Part shown: piece by piece, positions 32,185-40,444 of the stretch | Position numbering within the stretch: the stretch's first letter is position 1 | How the letters are laid out: every line of letters starts with the position of its first letter | Source: Acidobacteriota bacterium | GTDB taxonomy: Bacteria; Acidobacteriota; Blastocatellia; Pyrinomonadales; Pyrinomonadaceae | Length of the DNA: 41,625 bases | Direction: 5' to 3' | NCBI GenBank assembly: GCA_023436495.1 | Contig: JAEZIT010000083.1 | Location: forward strand, 1-41,625 | Notes under the pieces: generated by a model | What the model saw: the letters and a program-made list of their open reading frames with translations, nothing else | Told to the model about the DNA's origin: nothing | Database searches by the model: none | Translations under genes and position numbers: made by a program

Positions 32185-34590
32185 TCAATTCCTCAGCGGT
32201 TTCCCGGTTTTCAGCATTGCGGCGATCCGCTCCTGCGTTTTCCGTTCGCCGCACAGCGACAGGAAAGCTTCGCGTTCGAGGTCGAGCAGGTATTGCTCCG
32301 AAACGTATGTCTGGTGGTTCAGCGACCCGCCGCTCATTATATTCGCGAGCTTTCGCCCGATCAGCTCGTCATGATCCGATATGTATGCGCCGCGCTTCAT
32401 CATATGCAGCGCCAATTTCATCGCCGCCTGCGCCGACTCGCCCAATGCGAGGATGTCCGTACGCGGCACCGGCTGCACATAACCGGAAGCGTCCAGGTTC
32501 AGCACTTCCTGCTTGGCATCGGCGATAAGGCGGTCGCCGTTCATCGAGATCGAATCTTTGTCTCTAAAGAAACCCCAACTACGGGCCTCCTGTGCCGATG
32601 TTGCCACCTTGCCCATTCCGATCATCTCAAACGTCTTTTTCAGGAACGCCAGCGGATCGGCATCCGGCACGGCCTTCGCCATATCGGTCGCGCGCATCGT
32701 CATTTCCTTGGTCCCGCCGCCGGCCGGGATCAGGCCAACGCCGACCTCGACCAATCCGATGTAGGTTTCCGCCGCCGCGCGCACGCGGTCGCCGTGGATG
32801 GCTATTTCACAGCCGCCGCCAAGGGCAAGCCCGTACGGCGCCGTCACGACCGGTTTGGGCGAATACCGCAATCGCATTATCGCTTTCTGCAGCGCCGCGA
32901 TCATCATATTGATGTCGTCCCATTCCTCTTCCTGCGCCGCGAGCAGCAGCAGCATGATGTTGGCTCCCGCCGAAAAATTTCCACCTTGGTTTCCTACGAC
33001 CAAGCCCTTGAAATTACGCTCGACCTCGTCAAGGGCGAAATTCATCATCTGAACCGTGTCGCTGCCGATCGAATTCATCTTCGAGTGGAATTCGAGACAG
33101 GCGACACCATCGCCAAGATCGATCAGCGACGCGCCCGGGTTCGACTTGATCACACCGGTGCGTTCTTTCACCGATTTAAGTACGATCACGCCCGGCCGCT
33201 CCGGCATCGGTTTGTATTCACCGGCGACCAGGTCGTAATAGAAATGACTGCCCGCGTCGTTCTTATAAAACGAGTCGGCGCCCGCATCGAGCATCTTCTG
33301 GACATTCGCCGGAATCGGCTGGCCTTCGGCCTTCATCCGCTCGACAGATTCCCGCACGCCGATCGCGTCCCAACTCTCAAAAACGCCGATCTCCCAGCCG
33401 AATCCCCACTTGATCGCGTTATCGATCTCGACCACCGTATCGGCGATCTCAGGTATGCGGTTCGCCGCATACCGGACGGTCCGGGACATGGTTTTCCAGA
33501 GGAACCCGCCGACCTTGTCCTTTCCCCAGACAAGCTGTTTTAGGCGGCCCGGGATCGAATCGACCTGCTTTGCCGCGTCCAGTGACGGAAATTTCGATTT
33601 CGATTGCGGTTTATATTCGAACGTGTTCAGGTCCAGCTCGAGTATCTCCGTCTTGCCTTCGGCGTTCTTGGTTTTCTTGTAAAACCCGCCCTTGGTTTTG
33701 TCTCCAAGGAGCTTTTTCTCCAGCATCGTCTCGATCAACGCCGGTATCTTGAACACTTCTCTGTCTTCATCGTCCGGGACCGCCGGATAAAGGTTTTTGT
33801 TGACGTGAACGAGCACGTCCAGGCCTACCAAGTCCGACGTCCGAAACGTCGCCGACGACGCATGCCCGATCGCCTTTCCGGTCATCTGATCGACTTCGGT
33901 AGGCGTGAAACCCATCTCGAGCATTTCATGGACGGTGGCCATCATTCCGAACGTTCCGATGCGGTTGGCGATAAAGTTCGGCCGGTCTTTCGCCGACACG
34001 ACGCCTTTGCCGAGCCTTCGGTCGAGAAATCCCGCGATCGAACAAGCGATCTCGCCGTCTGTCCACTCGGTCGGGATAATCTCGACCAGCTTCATATAGC
34101 GCGGCGGATTGAAAAAGTGAACGCCGAGGAAATGCGACTTGAAGCTGTCCGAAAATGGCTCCGCGATCGACCGGATCGGGATCCCGCTCGTGTTCGAAGC
34201 GATCACGGCCGTAGGCTTTCGATATTTTTCCACCTCGGCAAAGACCTTATGCTTTATCTCAAGATTCTCCACGACCGCTTCTACCACAAGGTCGCAATCC
34301 GCGATCTTCGCCATGTCGTCCGCAAAATTGCCGAGCGTTACCAGCTTTTGATTCTCCGGCAGCATATACGGGGCCGGCCGCGCCTTCAGCAGCACGGCGG
34401 CGGCATTGTTCACGATCCGGTTTTTCACCTGCGGCGAATCGGCCGTCAGGCCTTTTGCGGCTTCTTCCGGAAGCGTCTCATTAGGGGCAATGTCCAGAAG
34501 CAAGGTCGGAATGCCGGCGTTTGCGAGATGCGCCGCGATCGCGGCTCCCATCGTTCCGGCTCCTAAAACAGCGGCTTTTTGAATGTTCAT
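32185..34590 (-). CDS. fadN: 3-hydroxyacyl-CoA dehydrogenase / enoyl-CoA hydratase fusion
   Basis: An 801-residue bifunctional beta-oxidation protein in the FadN order: NAD-dependent 3-hydroxyacyl-CoA dehydrogenase first, enoyl-CoA hydratase last. N-terminal Rossmann motif VLGAGTMGAAIAAHLAN; HCDH signature FLGVHFFNPPRYMKLVEIIP; C-terminal crotonase part FKGLVVGNQGGNFSAGANIM and APYGLALGGGCEIAIHGDRV. Start ATG 34590 gives the family N-terminus. Its promoter at 34636-34665 carries a strong palindromic operator. With the acyl-CoA dehydrogenase and thiolase it supplies a full cycle, although the genes lie 4-7 kb apart. Confidence 0.94.
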   Translation of the reverse strand: MNIQKAAVLGAGTMGAAIAAHLANAGIPTLLLDIAPNETLPEEAAKGLTADSPQVKNRIVNNAAAVLLKARPAPYMLPENQKLVTLGNFADDMAKIADCDLVVEAVVENLEIKHKVFAEVEKYRKPTAVIASNTSGIPIRSIAEPFSDSFKSHFLGVHFFNPPRYMKLVEIIPTEWTDGEIACSIAGFLDRRLGKGVVSAKDRPNFIANRIGTFGMMATVHEMLEMGFTPTEVDQMTGKAIGHASSATFRTSDLVGLDVLVHVNKNLYPAVPDDEDREVFKIPALIETMLEKKLLGDKTKGGFYKKTKNAEGKTEILELDLNTFEYKPQSKSKFPSLDAAKQVDSIPGRLKQLVWGKDKVGGFLWKTMSRTVRYAANRIPEIADTVVEIDNAIKWGFGWEIGVFESWDAIGVRESVERMKAEGQPIPANVQKMLDAGADSFYKNDAGSHFYYDLVAGEYKPMPERPGVIVLKSVKERTGVIKSNPGASLIDLGDGVACLEFHSKMNSIGSDTVQMMNFALDEVERNFKGLVVGNQGGNFSAGANIMLLLLAAQEEEWDDINMMIAALQKAIMRLRYSPKPVVTAPYGLALGGGCEIAIHGDRVRAAAETYIGLVEVGVGLIPAGGGTKEMTMRATDMAKAVPDADPLAFLKKTFEMIGMGKVATSAQEARSWGFFRDKDSISMNGDRLIADAKQEVLNLDASGYVQPVPRTDILALGESAQAAMKLALHMMKRGAYISDHDELIGRKLANIMSGGSLNHQTYVSEQYLLDLEREAFLSLCGERKTQERIAAMLKTGKPLRN

Positions 34591-34635
34591 AAGGTCACTT
34601 GATAGTTCCAGTTTTGGTGGAGTCTCAATTCAGAA

Positions 34636-34665
34636 AGTATAACTGAATGAACATTCATTCAGCAA
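34636..34665 (-). promoter_or_regulatory. Promoter of HCDH/ECH gene with palindromic operator in its spacer
   Basis: On the minus strand TTGCTG (34665-34660) and TATACT (34641-34636) are 18 bases apart. The spacer, plus the edge of the -35, is the palindrome CTGAATGAA-CA-TTCATTCAG (34643-34662, perfect 9-bp arms on the plus strand). It matches the TGAATGA-N-TCATTCA type recognised by TetR-family fatty-acid regulators such as Bacillus FadR. Binding would block RNA polymerase. No tetR-like gene is in the window. Confidence 0.7.
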
Positions 34666-34796
34666 GAGCTAATTATCCAATGTAGCCGCATTTTGCAAGG
34701 GAACATAACTTGCTTCATTAATGATTTGTATTCAAGTCGAACATAATAAAGGCGATATTTCGCCGGGCGATAACCGTATGAGCAAGGGGGGATAAA

Positions 34797-35654
34797 ATGT
34801 TGTATGCAATCCGCACGCGGACTCTATTTCTGACGTTGATCGTTTTGGCTGCCGCCGCTGCCGCAGCAGGCCAAGGATTTCGAATCGGATCAAGCGCGCC
34901 GGAAAGATTAGCTATACCCAAGCCCGAAACCGCAACACACGCGCCCTCACTACCCGCGGCTGCGGCCTCATTAAAAGAGACGGCGACACTTCGAAACGCA
35001 AAAGGCGCTGAGTTCGCAGGACGCAAAATGTACGCCGAGGCCGCCCAGGCCTTCCGCGACGCTATTGCCGCCGACGCGTCGGTGAGCGCATTTTATCTTA
35101 ACTTGAGCATCGTTTACGATCATCTTCGGCGAACGGACGATGCCATCGCGGCCGCCAAAACCGCGGTCGAACTCGATCCGGCCAACAAGAAGGCCCGGAC
35201 ACAGGTCTGTGAGTTGAGCCTCCAACTCAAACTCGATCAAGCGGCCGTCGAATGTTACCGGCAACTCATGACCTTGGGGCAGCTGACCGACGCATCCAAG
35301 ATGCGTTATGGAATTGCTCTAGTAAATGCGGGCGAGATAAAGGAAGCCCGCCCGCTTCTGGAACAGACGATCGGTGTGTTTCCCGATAACGCAAGCCTTA
35401 ACAATTCCCTAGCGGTCGTACGGTATCGGAATAAGAAGTACGAGGAGGCCGTCGACTATTTCAAAAAAGCGCTCGAGTTGGCTCCGAACGAACCGGTGAT
35501 CCGATTCAACCTCGGAATCGCTGAAATGGCCGGCGGCAACAAATCCGGCGCTCTCAGCCAATATCGAATTCTCTCCGAATCAGATCCACAATTAGCGAAA
35601 AAATTGTTTGCCCTGATCTACCGGGACAAAATTCTGTTTGTTGATTATAAATAG
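34797..35654 (+). CDS. Secreted TPR protein
   Basis: A 285-residue exported protein: signal peptide (residues 1-26, MLYAIRTRTLFLTLIVL, ending AAAGQ), a spacer of about 35 residues, then four to five tetratricopeptide repeats (AAQAFRDAIAADASVSAFYL, IAAAKTAVELDPANKKAR, ARPLLEQTIGVFPDNASL, AVDYFKKALELAPNEPV). The closing ALIYRDKILFVDYK resembles other acidobacterial TPR proteins. AAGGGGG before the ATG is the ribosome binding site. The repeats suggest a periplasmic scaffolding role; no partner is evident. Confidence 0.88.
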   Translation: MLYAIRTRTLFLTLIVLAAAAAAAGQGFRIGSSAPERLAIPKPETATHAPSLPAAAASLKETATLRNAKGAEFAGRKMYAEAAQAFRDAIAADASVSAFYLNLSIVYDHLRRTDDAIAAAKTAVELDPANKKARTQVCELSLQLKLDQAAVECYRQLMTLGQLTDASKMRYGIALVNAGEIKEARPLLEQTIGVFPDNASLNNSLAVVRYRNKKYEEAVDYFKKALELAPNEPVIRFNLGIAEMAGGNKSGALSQYRILSESDPQLAKKLFALIYRDKILFVDYK

Positions 35655-35811
35655 GCCGGGCCGGTTACTTGCCGATAGTCCAATTCTGGTTTAGACTGCT
35701 TTCCGTAATCGAGAAGCGAAACCTCGGAAGTTTCGGACCATCGCAATTTAGCTCTCTTGCTCCCGTTTCTCTCTTGATTATCCCAGATCAATTTTATACA
35801 GGAGAATTCTA

Positions 35812-36453
35812 ATGAAAAAGGTAATATTCGTATTACTCGTTTCGCTGTTCGTGTGTTCGGCAGCCGCTGCACAGACCGCTGCCCCTGCCGCTCCGGCATC
35901 ATCCGCTTCGACCGACGTAAAACCAAAGAGAAAAGTCTTTCGCCCGACCAAGGCCCAGATCGAAGAGGCCCGTAAAACGCTGAAAGCAAGGGGCTTGTAT
36001 TCCGGCACAGCGACCGGCAAGCTGGACGATGAGACCCGCACCGCCATCAAAAGTTTCCAGAAGGATAACGGGCTTCGCGAATCGGGCACGCTGAACCGAG
36101 CGACGCTTGAGAAACTCGGCATCGAATTGACCGACAGCCAGAAACAGATCCCGGTCACCGACAGTTCGTTCGCGAAATCGGGTGACGATTCCGCCGATGC
36201 GAAACCCAAACGCGTCATCTTCCGCGCGACCAAGGAACAGATATCGGAGACCCAAAAGATACTGCGCGAGAGATCGCTATATGCAGGTGAGCAGACCGGA
36301 AAGCTCGACGAGGCAACCCGCGAAGGGCTCAGAAAATTTCAGGAAGCCGCCGGAATCAAGATCACCGGAACGCTGAACCAGATCACGCTGGAAAAACTCG
36401 GCGTGGAACTGACCGACAGGCAGAAGCAGGCGTCGGAAGCGGCAAAAAAATAA
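35812..36453 (+). CDS. Secreted protein with two peptidoglycan-binding domains
   Basis: A 213-residue exported protein: signal peptide (residues 1-20, ending AAAQT), an Ala/Pro/Ser linker, then two related peptidoglycan_binding_1 modules (about 42-105 and 130-205). Each has RxTKxQIxExxKxLxxRxLYxGxxTGKLDxxTRxxxxxFQ followed by a G-TLN-TLEKLGxELTD segment. AGGAG is the ribosome binding site. Binding cell-wall glycan in the periplasm is likely. A terminator follows. The two domains are duplicates of each other. Confidence 0.9.
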   Translation: MKKVIFVLLVSLFVCSAAAAQTAAPAAPASSASTDVKPKRKVFRPTKAQIEEARKTLKARGLYSGTATGKLDDETRTAIKSFQKDNGLRESGTLNRATLEKLGIELTDSQKQIPVTDSSFAKSGDDSADAKPKRVIFRATKEQISETQKILRERSLYAGEQTGKLDEATREGLRKFQEAAGIKITGTLNQITLEKLGVELTDRQKQASEAAKK

Positions 36454-36475
36454 CCGCCTGATACCTAAAGAAAAC

Positions 36476-36508
36476 GCGATCGCAGGCCACAGCCCGCGGT
36501 CGCTTTTT
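36476..36508 (+). terminator. Rho-independent terminator
   Basis: GCGATCG (36476-36482) pairs with CGGTCGC (36497-36503) with one T-G pair, followed by TTTTT. It closes the peptidoglycan-binding protein unit. Confidence 0.8.
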
Positions 36509-36547
36509 CGTTTTGCGCGGCCGCAATTCCTGTTGTAACCTTTGCGC

Positions 36548-36985
36548 ATGAAATTCGCACCGATGCTATTACTTCTCGTGTTCGCCGCCGTCGCTTCCGC
36601 ACAGAACGACAGGCAGCGTTCGGCGATCGAATCCGACATTCGCGCCGTGATGAACGATCAGTCTGCCGCTTGGAACCGCGGCGATATTGAAGGCTTCATG
36701 CGCGGTTATTGGAATTCCGAAAAGCTCGTTTTCGTCTCCGGCCCGAATGTCACATACGGCTGGCAGCCCACGCTTGACCGTTATAAAAAAAGCTACGACA
36801 CGCGTTCGAAAATGGGGACGTTGACATTTTCCGATCTGGAAATAAACGTCATCTCCAAAGACGCGGCCGTTGTCTTGGGAAGTTGGGCACTTAAACGCGA
36901 TTCGGATGAGCCGAAAGGAAAATTCACACTTATCTTCCGCAAGCTAAAGGAAGGCTGGCGGATCGTACACGACCACACGTCATAG
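36548..36985 (+). CDS. Secreted DUF4440/SnoaL-like protein
   Basis: A 145-residue protein with a signal peptide (MKFAPMLLLLVFAAVASAQ) and an NTF2-like domain: IESDIRAVMNDQSAAWNRGDIEGFMRGYW-type opening (helix plus W-x-x-G-D), then YGWQPTLDRYKKSY and a last strand GWRIVHDHTS. The fold makes a small pocket used for many ligands; no catalytic residues are recognised. TTG 36542 is a second possible start, but ATG 36548 is closer to the signal peptide. Confidence 0.85.
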   Translation: MKFAPMLLLLVFAAVASAQNDRQRSAIESDIRAVMNDQSAAWNRGDIEGFMRGYWNSEKLVFVSGPNVTYGWQPTLDRYKKSYDTRSKMGTLTFSDLEINVISKDAAVVLGSWALKRDSDEPKGKFTLIFRKLKEGWRIVHDHTS

Positions 36986-37112
36986 ATCGGTATGGCATTC
37001 CCCCGGAACTTGATTTGGCAAAGACCGAAAATGCCACGCGGAATAGCATTTGCAATCTTGGCCGTCAATGTCTGATTTTCGGACAGACTCAATTTAGGAT
37101 GTGGAGGATCCA

Positions 37113-37604
37113 ATGGCGGATACGAGCAACGAATCTATTGAAAAACTGCGGGAATTAATGGAAGGAATCGATTTCTGCATGCTGACGACCATCGATAGCG
37201 GTCATTTGCGGAGCAGGCCTATGTCAACCCAGCAAGTCGAATTTAGCGGCGACCTCTGGTTTTTTACAAGCGATAAAACGCATAAGGTCGACGAGATCAG
37301 AGCAGATCCGCGCGTTGCTGTGGCCTATGCAAAACCGGAAGATAACGTCTTCGTTTCGGTTTCGGGTACGGCCGATGTGTCATACGACCGGGCGAAGATG
37401 GAGGAGCTCTGGAGCCCGATCCTTAAGGCATGGTTCCCTGAAGGGCTGGACGACCCCACCTTGTGCCTACTAAAGATCTCGGTCGATCAGGCCGAGTATT
37501 GGGATTCGCCTTCATCGACGCTTGTTCAGCTCTTTGGTTTCGCAAAGGCGATCGCCACCGGCAAGCCGCTGGACGGCGGGGAAAACAAGAAGCTCGATCT
37601 GTGA
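37113..37604 (+). CDS. Pyridoxamine 5'-phosphate oxidase-like (general stress protein 26 type) flavin protein
   Basis: A 163-residue split-barrel protein of the PNPOx-like superfamily. The pattern CMLTTIDSGHLRSRPMSTQQ, LWFFTSDKTHKVDEIRADPR and VAVAYAKPEDNVFVSVSGTA is that of general stress protein 26-type FMN/F420-binding proteins. GGAGG (37103-37107) five bases before ATG 37113 decides the start over the GTG at 37101. It is probably a cytosolic stress-related oxidoreductase; the true cofactor is not determined. Confidence 0.88.
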   Translation: MADTSNESIEKLRELMEGIDFCMLTTIDSGHLRSRPMSTQQVEFSGDLWFFTSDKTHKVDEIRADPRVAVAYAKPEDNVFVSVSGTADVSYDRAKMEELWSPILKAWFPEGLDDPTLCLLKISVDQAEYWDSPSSTLVQLFGFAKAIATGKPLDGGENKKLDL

Positions 37605-37630
37605 TCGGCACCCGAGCCTGTAAGCCGGCG

Positions 37631-37655
37631 CCGACCGATCGCGATCGGCGTTGGC
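37631..37655. terminator. Palindrome between convergent genes
   Basis: A perfect 14-bp palindrome CCGATCGCGATCGG (37635-37648), flanked by GCCGA/GTTGGC, lies between two stop codons of convergent genes. It may act as a bidirectional terminator or stabilise both transcripts; no T-run is present. Confidence 0.45.
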
Positions 37656-37681
37656 CTTCGCGACTGCGCCGCCGGGTTTAT

Positions 37682-38770
37682 TTATTCTGCGGCCAATTTC
37701 ACTTCGCTGCCGCTGGCATTTGATTCGCGTGCGGCATCGAGCACACGCTGAACCTTCAATCCGTCGGCGAATGTCGCGGCATATTCGATCGTTGTCTGCC
37801 CCGATCGGATCGCTTCGACGATCTTCGGAGCAAATGCCATAAAACCTCTCGAAAATCCTGTATCAGCGACACCGTCGATCGCCGTGCCGGTGTCTGTTAC
37901 GACAGGCGTCCAATCGCTATCGCCGCGTTTGGCGACGTACACCTCGCCAAGGTGCTCGACTCGGATCGAACCTTCCGACCCGAAAAATTCGATCCGGTTC
38001 ACGTACCCCGGACCTTCGGTCATTGAGACGGAAACCAACCCAGTGGCATCGTCAGTGATCTCGTTTGCCGCAAACCGCAGCAGCATGTTCGCCTGATCGT
38101 CGGTCGTAACCTCGCGCATTTTGCCGGAAGAATCGCGCCGCTGTTTTATCTGCGTCTGGAGCTGGCAGAATACGCTCGATACCTCGGTTCCTAAGAACCA
38201 ATTGAACGAATCGATAATGTGCGAATTGATCGCCCCGAGTGCTCCGCCGCCCTGTTCGATGTCCGACCACCAATTCCAAGGAACGTTCGGATCGCCGCGG
38301 TGCGGTGCTTGAAACATATACCGCGCATGCCTGACCTTGCCGATATCGCCGCGTCGCAGCATTCCGAACGCCTCTTGCCGCCCGGCCTGAAACCGCAATT
38401 CGTGATCGATCAATGCCAGGATGGGCCTTTCTGCGGCCGCGGCAGTCATATCTTCGGCTTCCGCGACATTCATCGCCATTGGCTTTTCGCAGAGGATGTG
38501 CTTCCCCTGTTCTGCCGCGAATAACGTCATTTCCTTGTGCAGTTTCGGCGGTGTGGTGATGCAGACCAGATCTACGTCCGAATGCGAGACGGTCTCACGC
38601 CAATCGTCGGTAGAATGCCCAACGCCGAAGGCCTCGGCGGTCGAACGCGCGTTTTCGATGCTGCCGCTCGCGACCGACACGATCTCGGCCCCGGCCGCCA
38701 GGAAACCCGGAATCTGCACCGTCCGCGCAAAACCGGTCCCTATGATCCCAATTCCTACCTTCTTTGCCAT
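37682..38770 (-). CDS. Gfo/Idh/MocA-family oxidoreductase
   Basis: A 362-residue NAD(P)-dependent sugar oxidoreductase. The Rossmann motif is GIGIIGTGFARTVQIPGF (residues 6-23); CEKPMAMN (about 93-100) holds the conserved EKP lysine, and HEL in IDHELRFQ is typical of the family. The C-terminal half is the beta-sheet substrate domain. Members act on inositols, glucose derivatives or other polyols; nothing in the neighbourhood narrows this. The start has no rival Met nearby. Confidence 0.9.
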   Translation of the reverse strand: MAKKVGIGIIGTGFARTVQIPGFLAAGAEIVSVASGSIENARSTAEAFGVGHSTDDWRETVSHSDVDLVCITTPPKLHKEMTLFAAEQGKHILCEKPMAMNVAEAEDMTAAAAERPILALIDHELRFQAGRQEAFGMLRRGDIGKVRHARYMFQAPHRGDPNVPWNWWSDIEQGGGALGAINSHIIDSFNWFLGTEVSSVFCQLQTQIKQRRDSSGKMREVTTDDQANMLLRFAANEITDDATGLVSVSMTEGPGYVNRIEFFGSEGSIRVEHLGEVYVAKRGDSDWTPVVTDTGTAIDGVADTGFSRGFMAFAPKIVEAIRSGQTTIEYAATFADGLKVQRVLDAARESNASGSEVKLAAE

Positions 38771-38799
38771 ATACAGGAATTATTACGTATTGACTCTAA

Positions 38800-38834
38800 T
38801 AAAACAAAAAAGCGCCGGATAAACTTCCGACGCT
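38800..38834 (-). terminator. Terminator after the PilZ gene
   Basis: On the minus strand AGCGTCGGA pairs with TCCGGCGCT (one mismatch), followed by TTTTTTGTTTTATT. It lies 24 bases after the PilZ gene stop. Confidence 0.8.
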
Positions 38835-38857
38835 CTCTGATTTTGATCTTTTCCAGG

Positions 38858-39325
38858 CTATTCGACGCCCAAGCCCAAGGCCGGCGCCGGTGCGGCGGCG
38901 AATTTGCCGCCGTGTTTCAAAAGATATTCGTACGACCGGCGATCTTCGTCGCTAATGTCCGTGATCACGGCGCCGATCAAATATTTTTCAGCCGAAAGGT
39001 GTATTCCGACCTTTTCGTACCTGACGCCCTTTACCTGCATACGGACCTTTCTGCCGTGAACGTCCAGTTCGACATTCAGGATGCGGTCTTGCCCGACAAG
39101 GTATCTTTCCTTAATGCGGACGACGGCAACCGTGAAACCGATCCCTGTTTCGCTGACGTCGACCGTTTCGCCCGATAGGAACGATTCGTCACTCGGGCCG
39201 GTCAGGTTAGCGTAGTTCTTTTCGGGCGCAAAGCTAACTTTTATCGGGACCGCATGTTTGCGTCTTGGGGACGCGCGCCGTTCAGTTATTGATCTGCTAA
39301 ATCTCGAAACCAATTCTCGTATCAT
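38858..39325 (-). CDS. PilZ-domain protein (c-di-GMP receptor)
   Basis: A 155-residue protein with a PilZ domain. Both c-di-GMP contacts are present: the RRxxxR motif as R16-R17-A-S-P-R21 and the D/NxSxxG motif as D56-V-S-E-T-G61. The beta-barrel follows (RILNVELDVHGRKVRMQVKG, KVGIHLSAEKYLIGAVI). The C-terminus is an Ala/Pro-rich tail. It probably senses cyclic-di-GMP and acts on surface or motility output; no partner is adjacent. Confidence 0.88.
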   Translation of the reverse strand: MIRELVSRFSRSITERRASPRRKHAVPIKVSFAPEKNYANLTGPSDESFLSGETVDVSETGIGFTVAVVRIKERYLVGQDRILNVELDVHGRKVRMQVKGVRYEKVGIHLSAEKYLIGAVITDISDEDRRSYEYLLKHGGKFAAAPAPALGLGVE

Positions 39326-39426
39326 CGTTTGTCACCACTTTTGGAGAGTTTAGTTACGGTGGGTCGGTCAAGCAGCGGATCTTTTCTCCGTTCTATATAA
39401 AATGTTCAATCGGCCGCAGCTTCCAG

Positions 39427-40311
39427 TCATTTGCCCATCGCCTTGCCTCCGTTGTCTTCGCTCGTCAGGCGTGCCCGCATCTTTTCGTCGAGCTTTACAA
39501 GGAACGATAGCCTTCCCGTCTTTCCATATTCGGCCGGCGTCGCTGAAACCGAATAGCTTTTGCGGTCTTCGGACAACGAAACCGCGTAGTTATAACCGGT
39601 CGATCTGCTCGTCTGGATGTCCGCCGGCAATAGCTCAGCCGCGATCAGTGCCTGCATATCGCCGTAAAGATTGTTGTTCTGGAGCGCGAACGCGATCTGT
39701 GCCTTCGACACGCGATCGAGCATTTCCCGCGCTTCGTCCTGATGCGTTTCGATCTTCAGGGCGTAGAAGTAATTCTTGCCTTCTTTCCTGATCTGCTTTT
39801 CGGCGGCTTCGTCGACCGTCAGGATCACCCAGACGTCGCCGTCCTTTCGCAGCCGCACTTCCTGTATCTGAAGCTTCTCGTTGTCCTCGTCCGGCAGTTT
39901 TGCCGTCACGGTCGCCGTTTCGCCGGTGATGATCTCGCCGTTTATCTCGACGTCCGAAGGTACTTGCTTCGCGACGGCGGCAAAATCCAGCTGAAATTCC
40001 TTCAGCTCCGTGTCCGTCAGCCCCTCGATCGCGGGCCGCAGGTTCGTCAAAAAGATCGCCTCGCGAATGCGGTTTTCCCGCAAATGTTGGTAGAACGCAC
40101 GGACCGTGTCCGCCGGGCCATTAGGCGTTATCGTGATCGTCGCCCTACGCGACGGCATTTCCGAAGCCGGTACCGCCGCTTCCACGGCCTTTTCCGCACC
40201 GGCCGGATCGGCCTCGGCGCGTGTCGCGGCGGCAGTACAGCCCGAAGTTATAAGTATTGAAAATATTGCAGTTACGAGAATAAACGTCGCACTCGACGAA
40301 TAACGCGGCAT
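39427..40311 (-). CDS. Lipoprotein with pilin-like C-terminal segment, unknown function
   Basis: A 294-residue protein starting MPRYSSSATFILVTAIFSIL with a lipobox-like ITSGC at 21-25, so a lipoprotein anchored in the envelope is likely. Residues about 60-180 are a compact mixed domain (ADTVRAFYQHLRENRIREAI, EFQLDFAAVAKQVPSDVEIN). A helix with KAQIAFALQNNNLYGDMQAL, then STGYNYAVSLSEDRKSYSVS and TPAEYGKTGRLSFLV, resembles the C-terminal half of acidobacterial pilin-like proteins. No family is recognised. Confidence 0.75.
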   Translation of the reverse strand: MPRYSSSATFILVTAIFSILITSGCTAAATRAEADPAGAEKAVEAAVPASEMPSRRATITITPNGPADTVRAFYQHLRENRIREAIFLTNLRPAIEGLTDTELKEFQLDFAAVAKQVPSDVEINGEIITGETATVTAKLPDEDNEKLQIQEVRLRKDGDVWVILTVDEAAEKQIRKEGKNYFYALKIETHQDEAREMLDRVSKAQIAFALQNNNLYGDMQALIAAELLPADIQTSRSTGYNYAVSLSEDRKSYSVSATPAEYGKTGRLSFLVKLDEKMRARLTSEDNGGKAMGK

Positions 40312-40376
40312 CGATTGTCTCCGTAAGATCTAAAGCAGGAACAAATTGTCTATATGAAGGAGCCGTGTCCGGAAGT

Positions 40377-40417
40377 AAAAATGAAAAGACACGCCCTTGG
40401 CATTGTAGCGTGTCTTT
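40377..40417 (-). terminator. Terminator after the OPT transporter
   Basis: On the minus strand AAAGACACGC pairs with GCGTGTCTTT (10 bp) around a 13-base loop, followed by TCATTTTTAC. It begins 28 bases after the transporter stop. Confidence 0.85.
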
Positions 40418-40444
40418 CCGTTGACGTAAATAGTTTTTTTCTGA

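Noticed and set aside
32293..33543. 416-residue plus-strand open frame
   Set aside because: Antisense to the HCDH/enoyl-CoA hydratase gene; Arg/His-rich and without motifs.
33604..34566. 320-residue plus-strand open frame
   Set aside because: Antisense to the N-terminal HCDH domain, with shadow-like composition.
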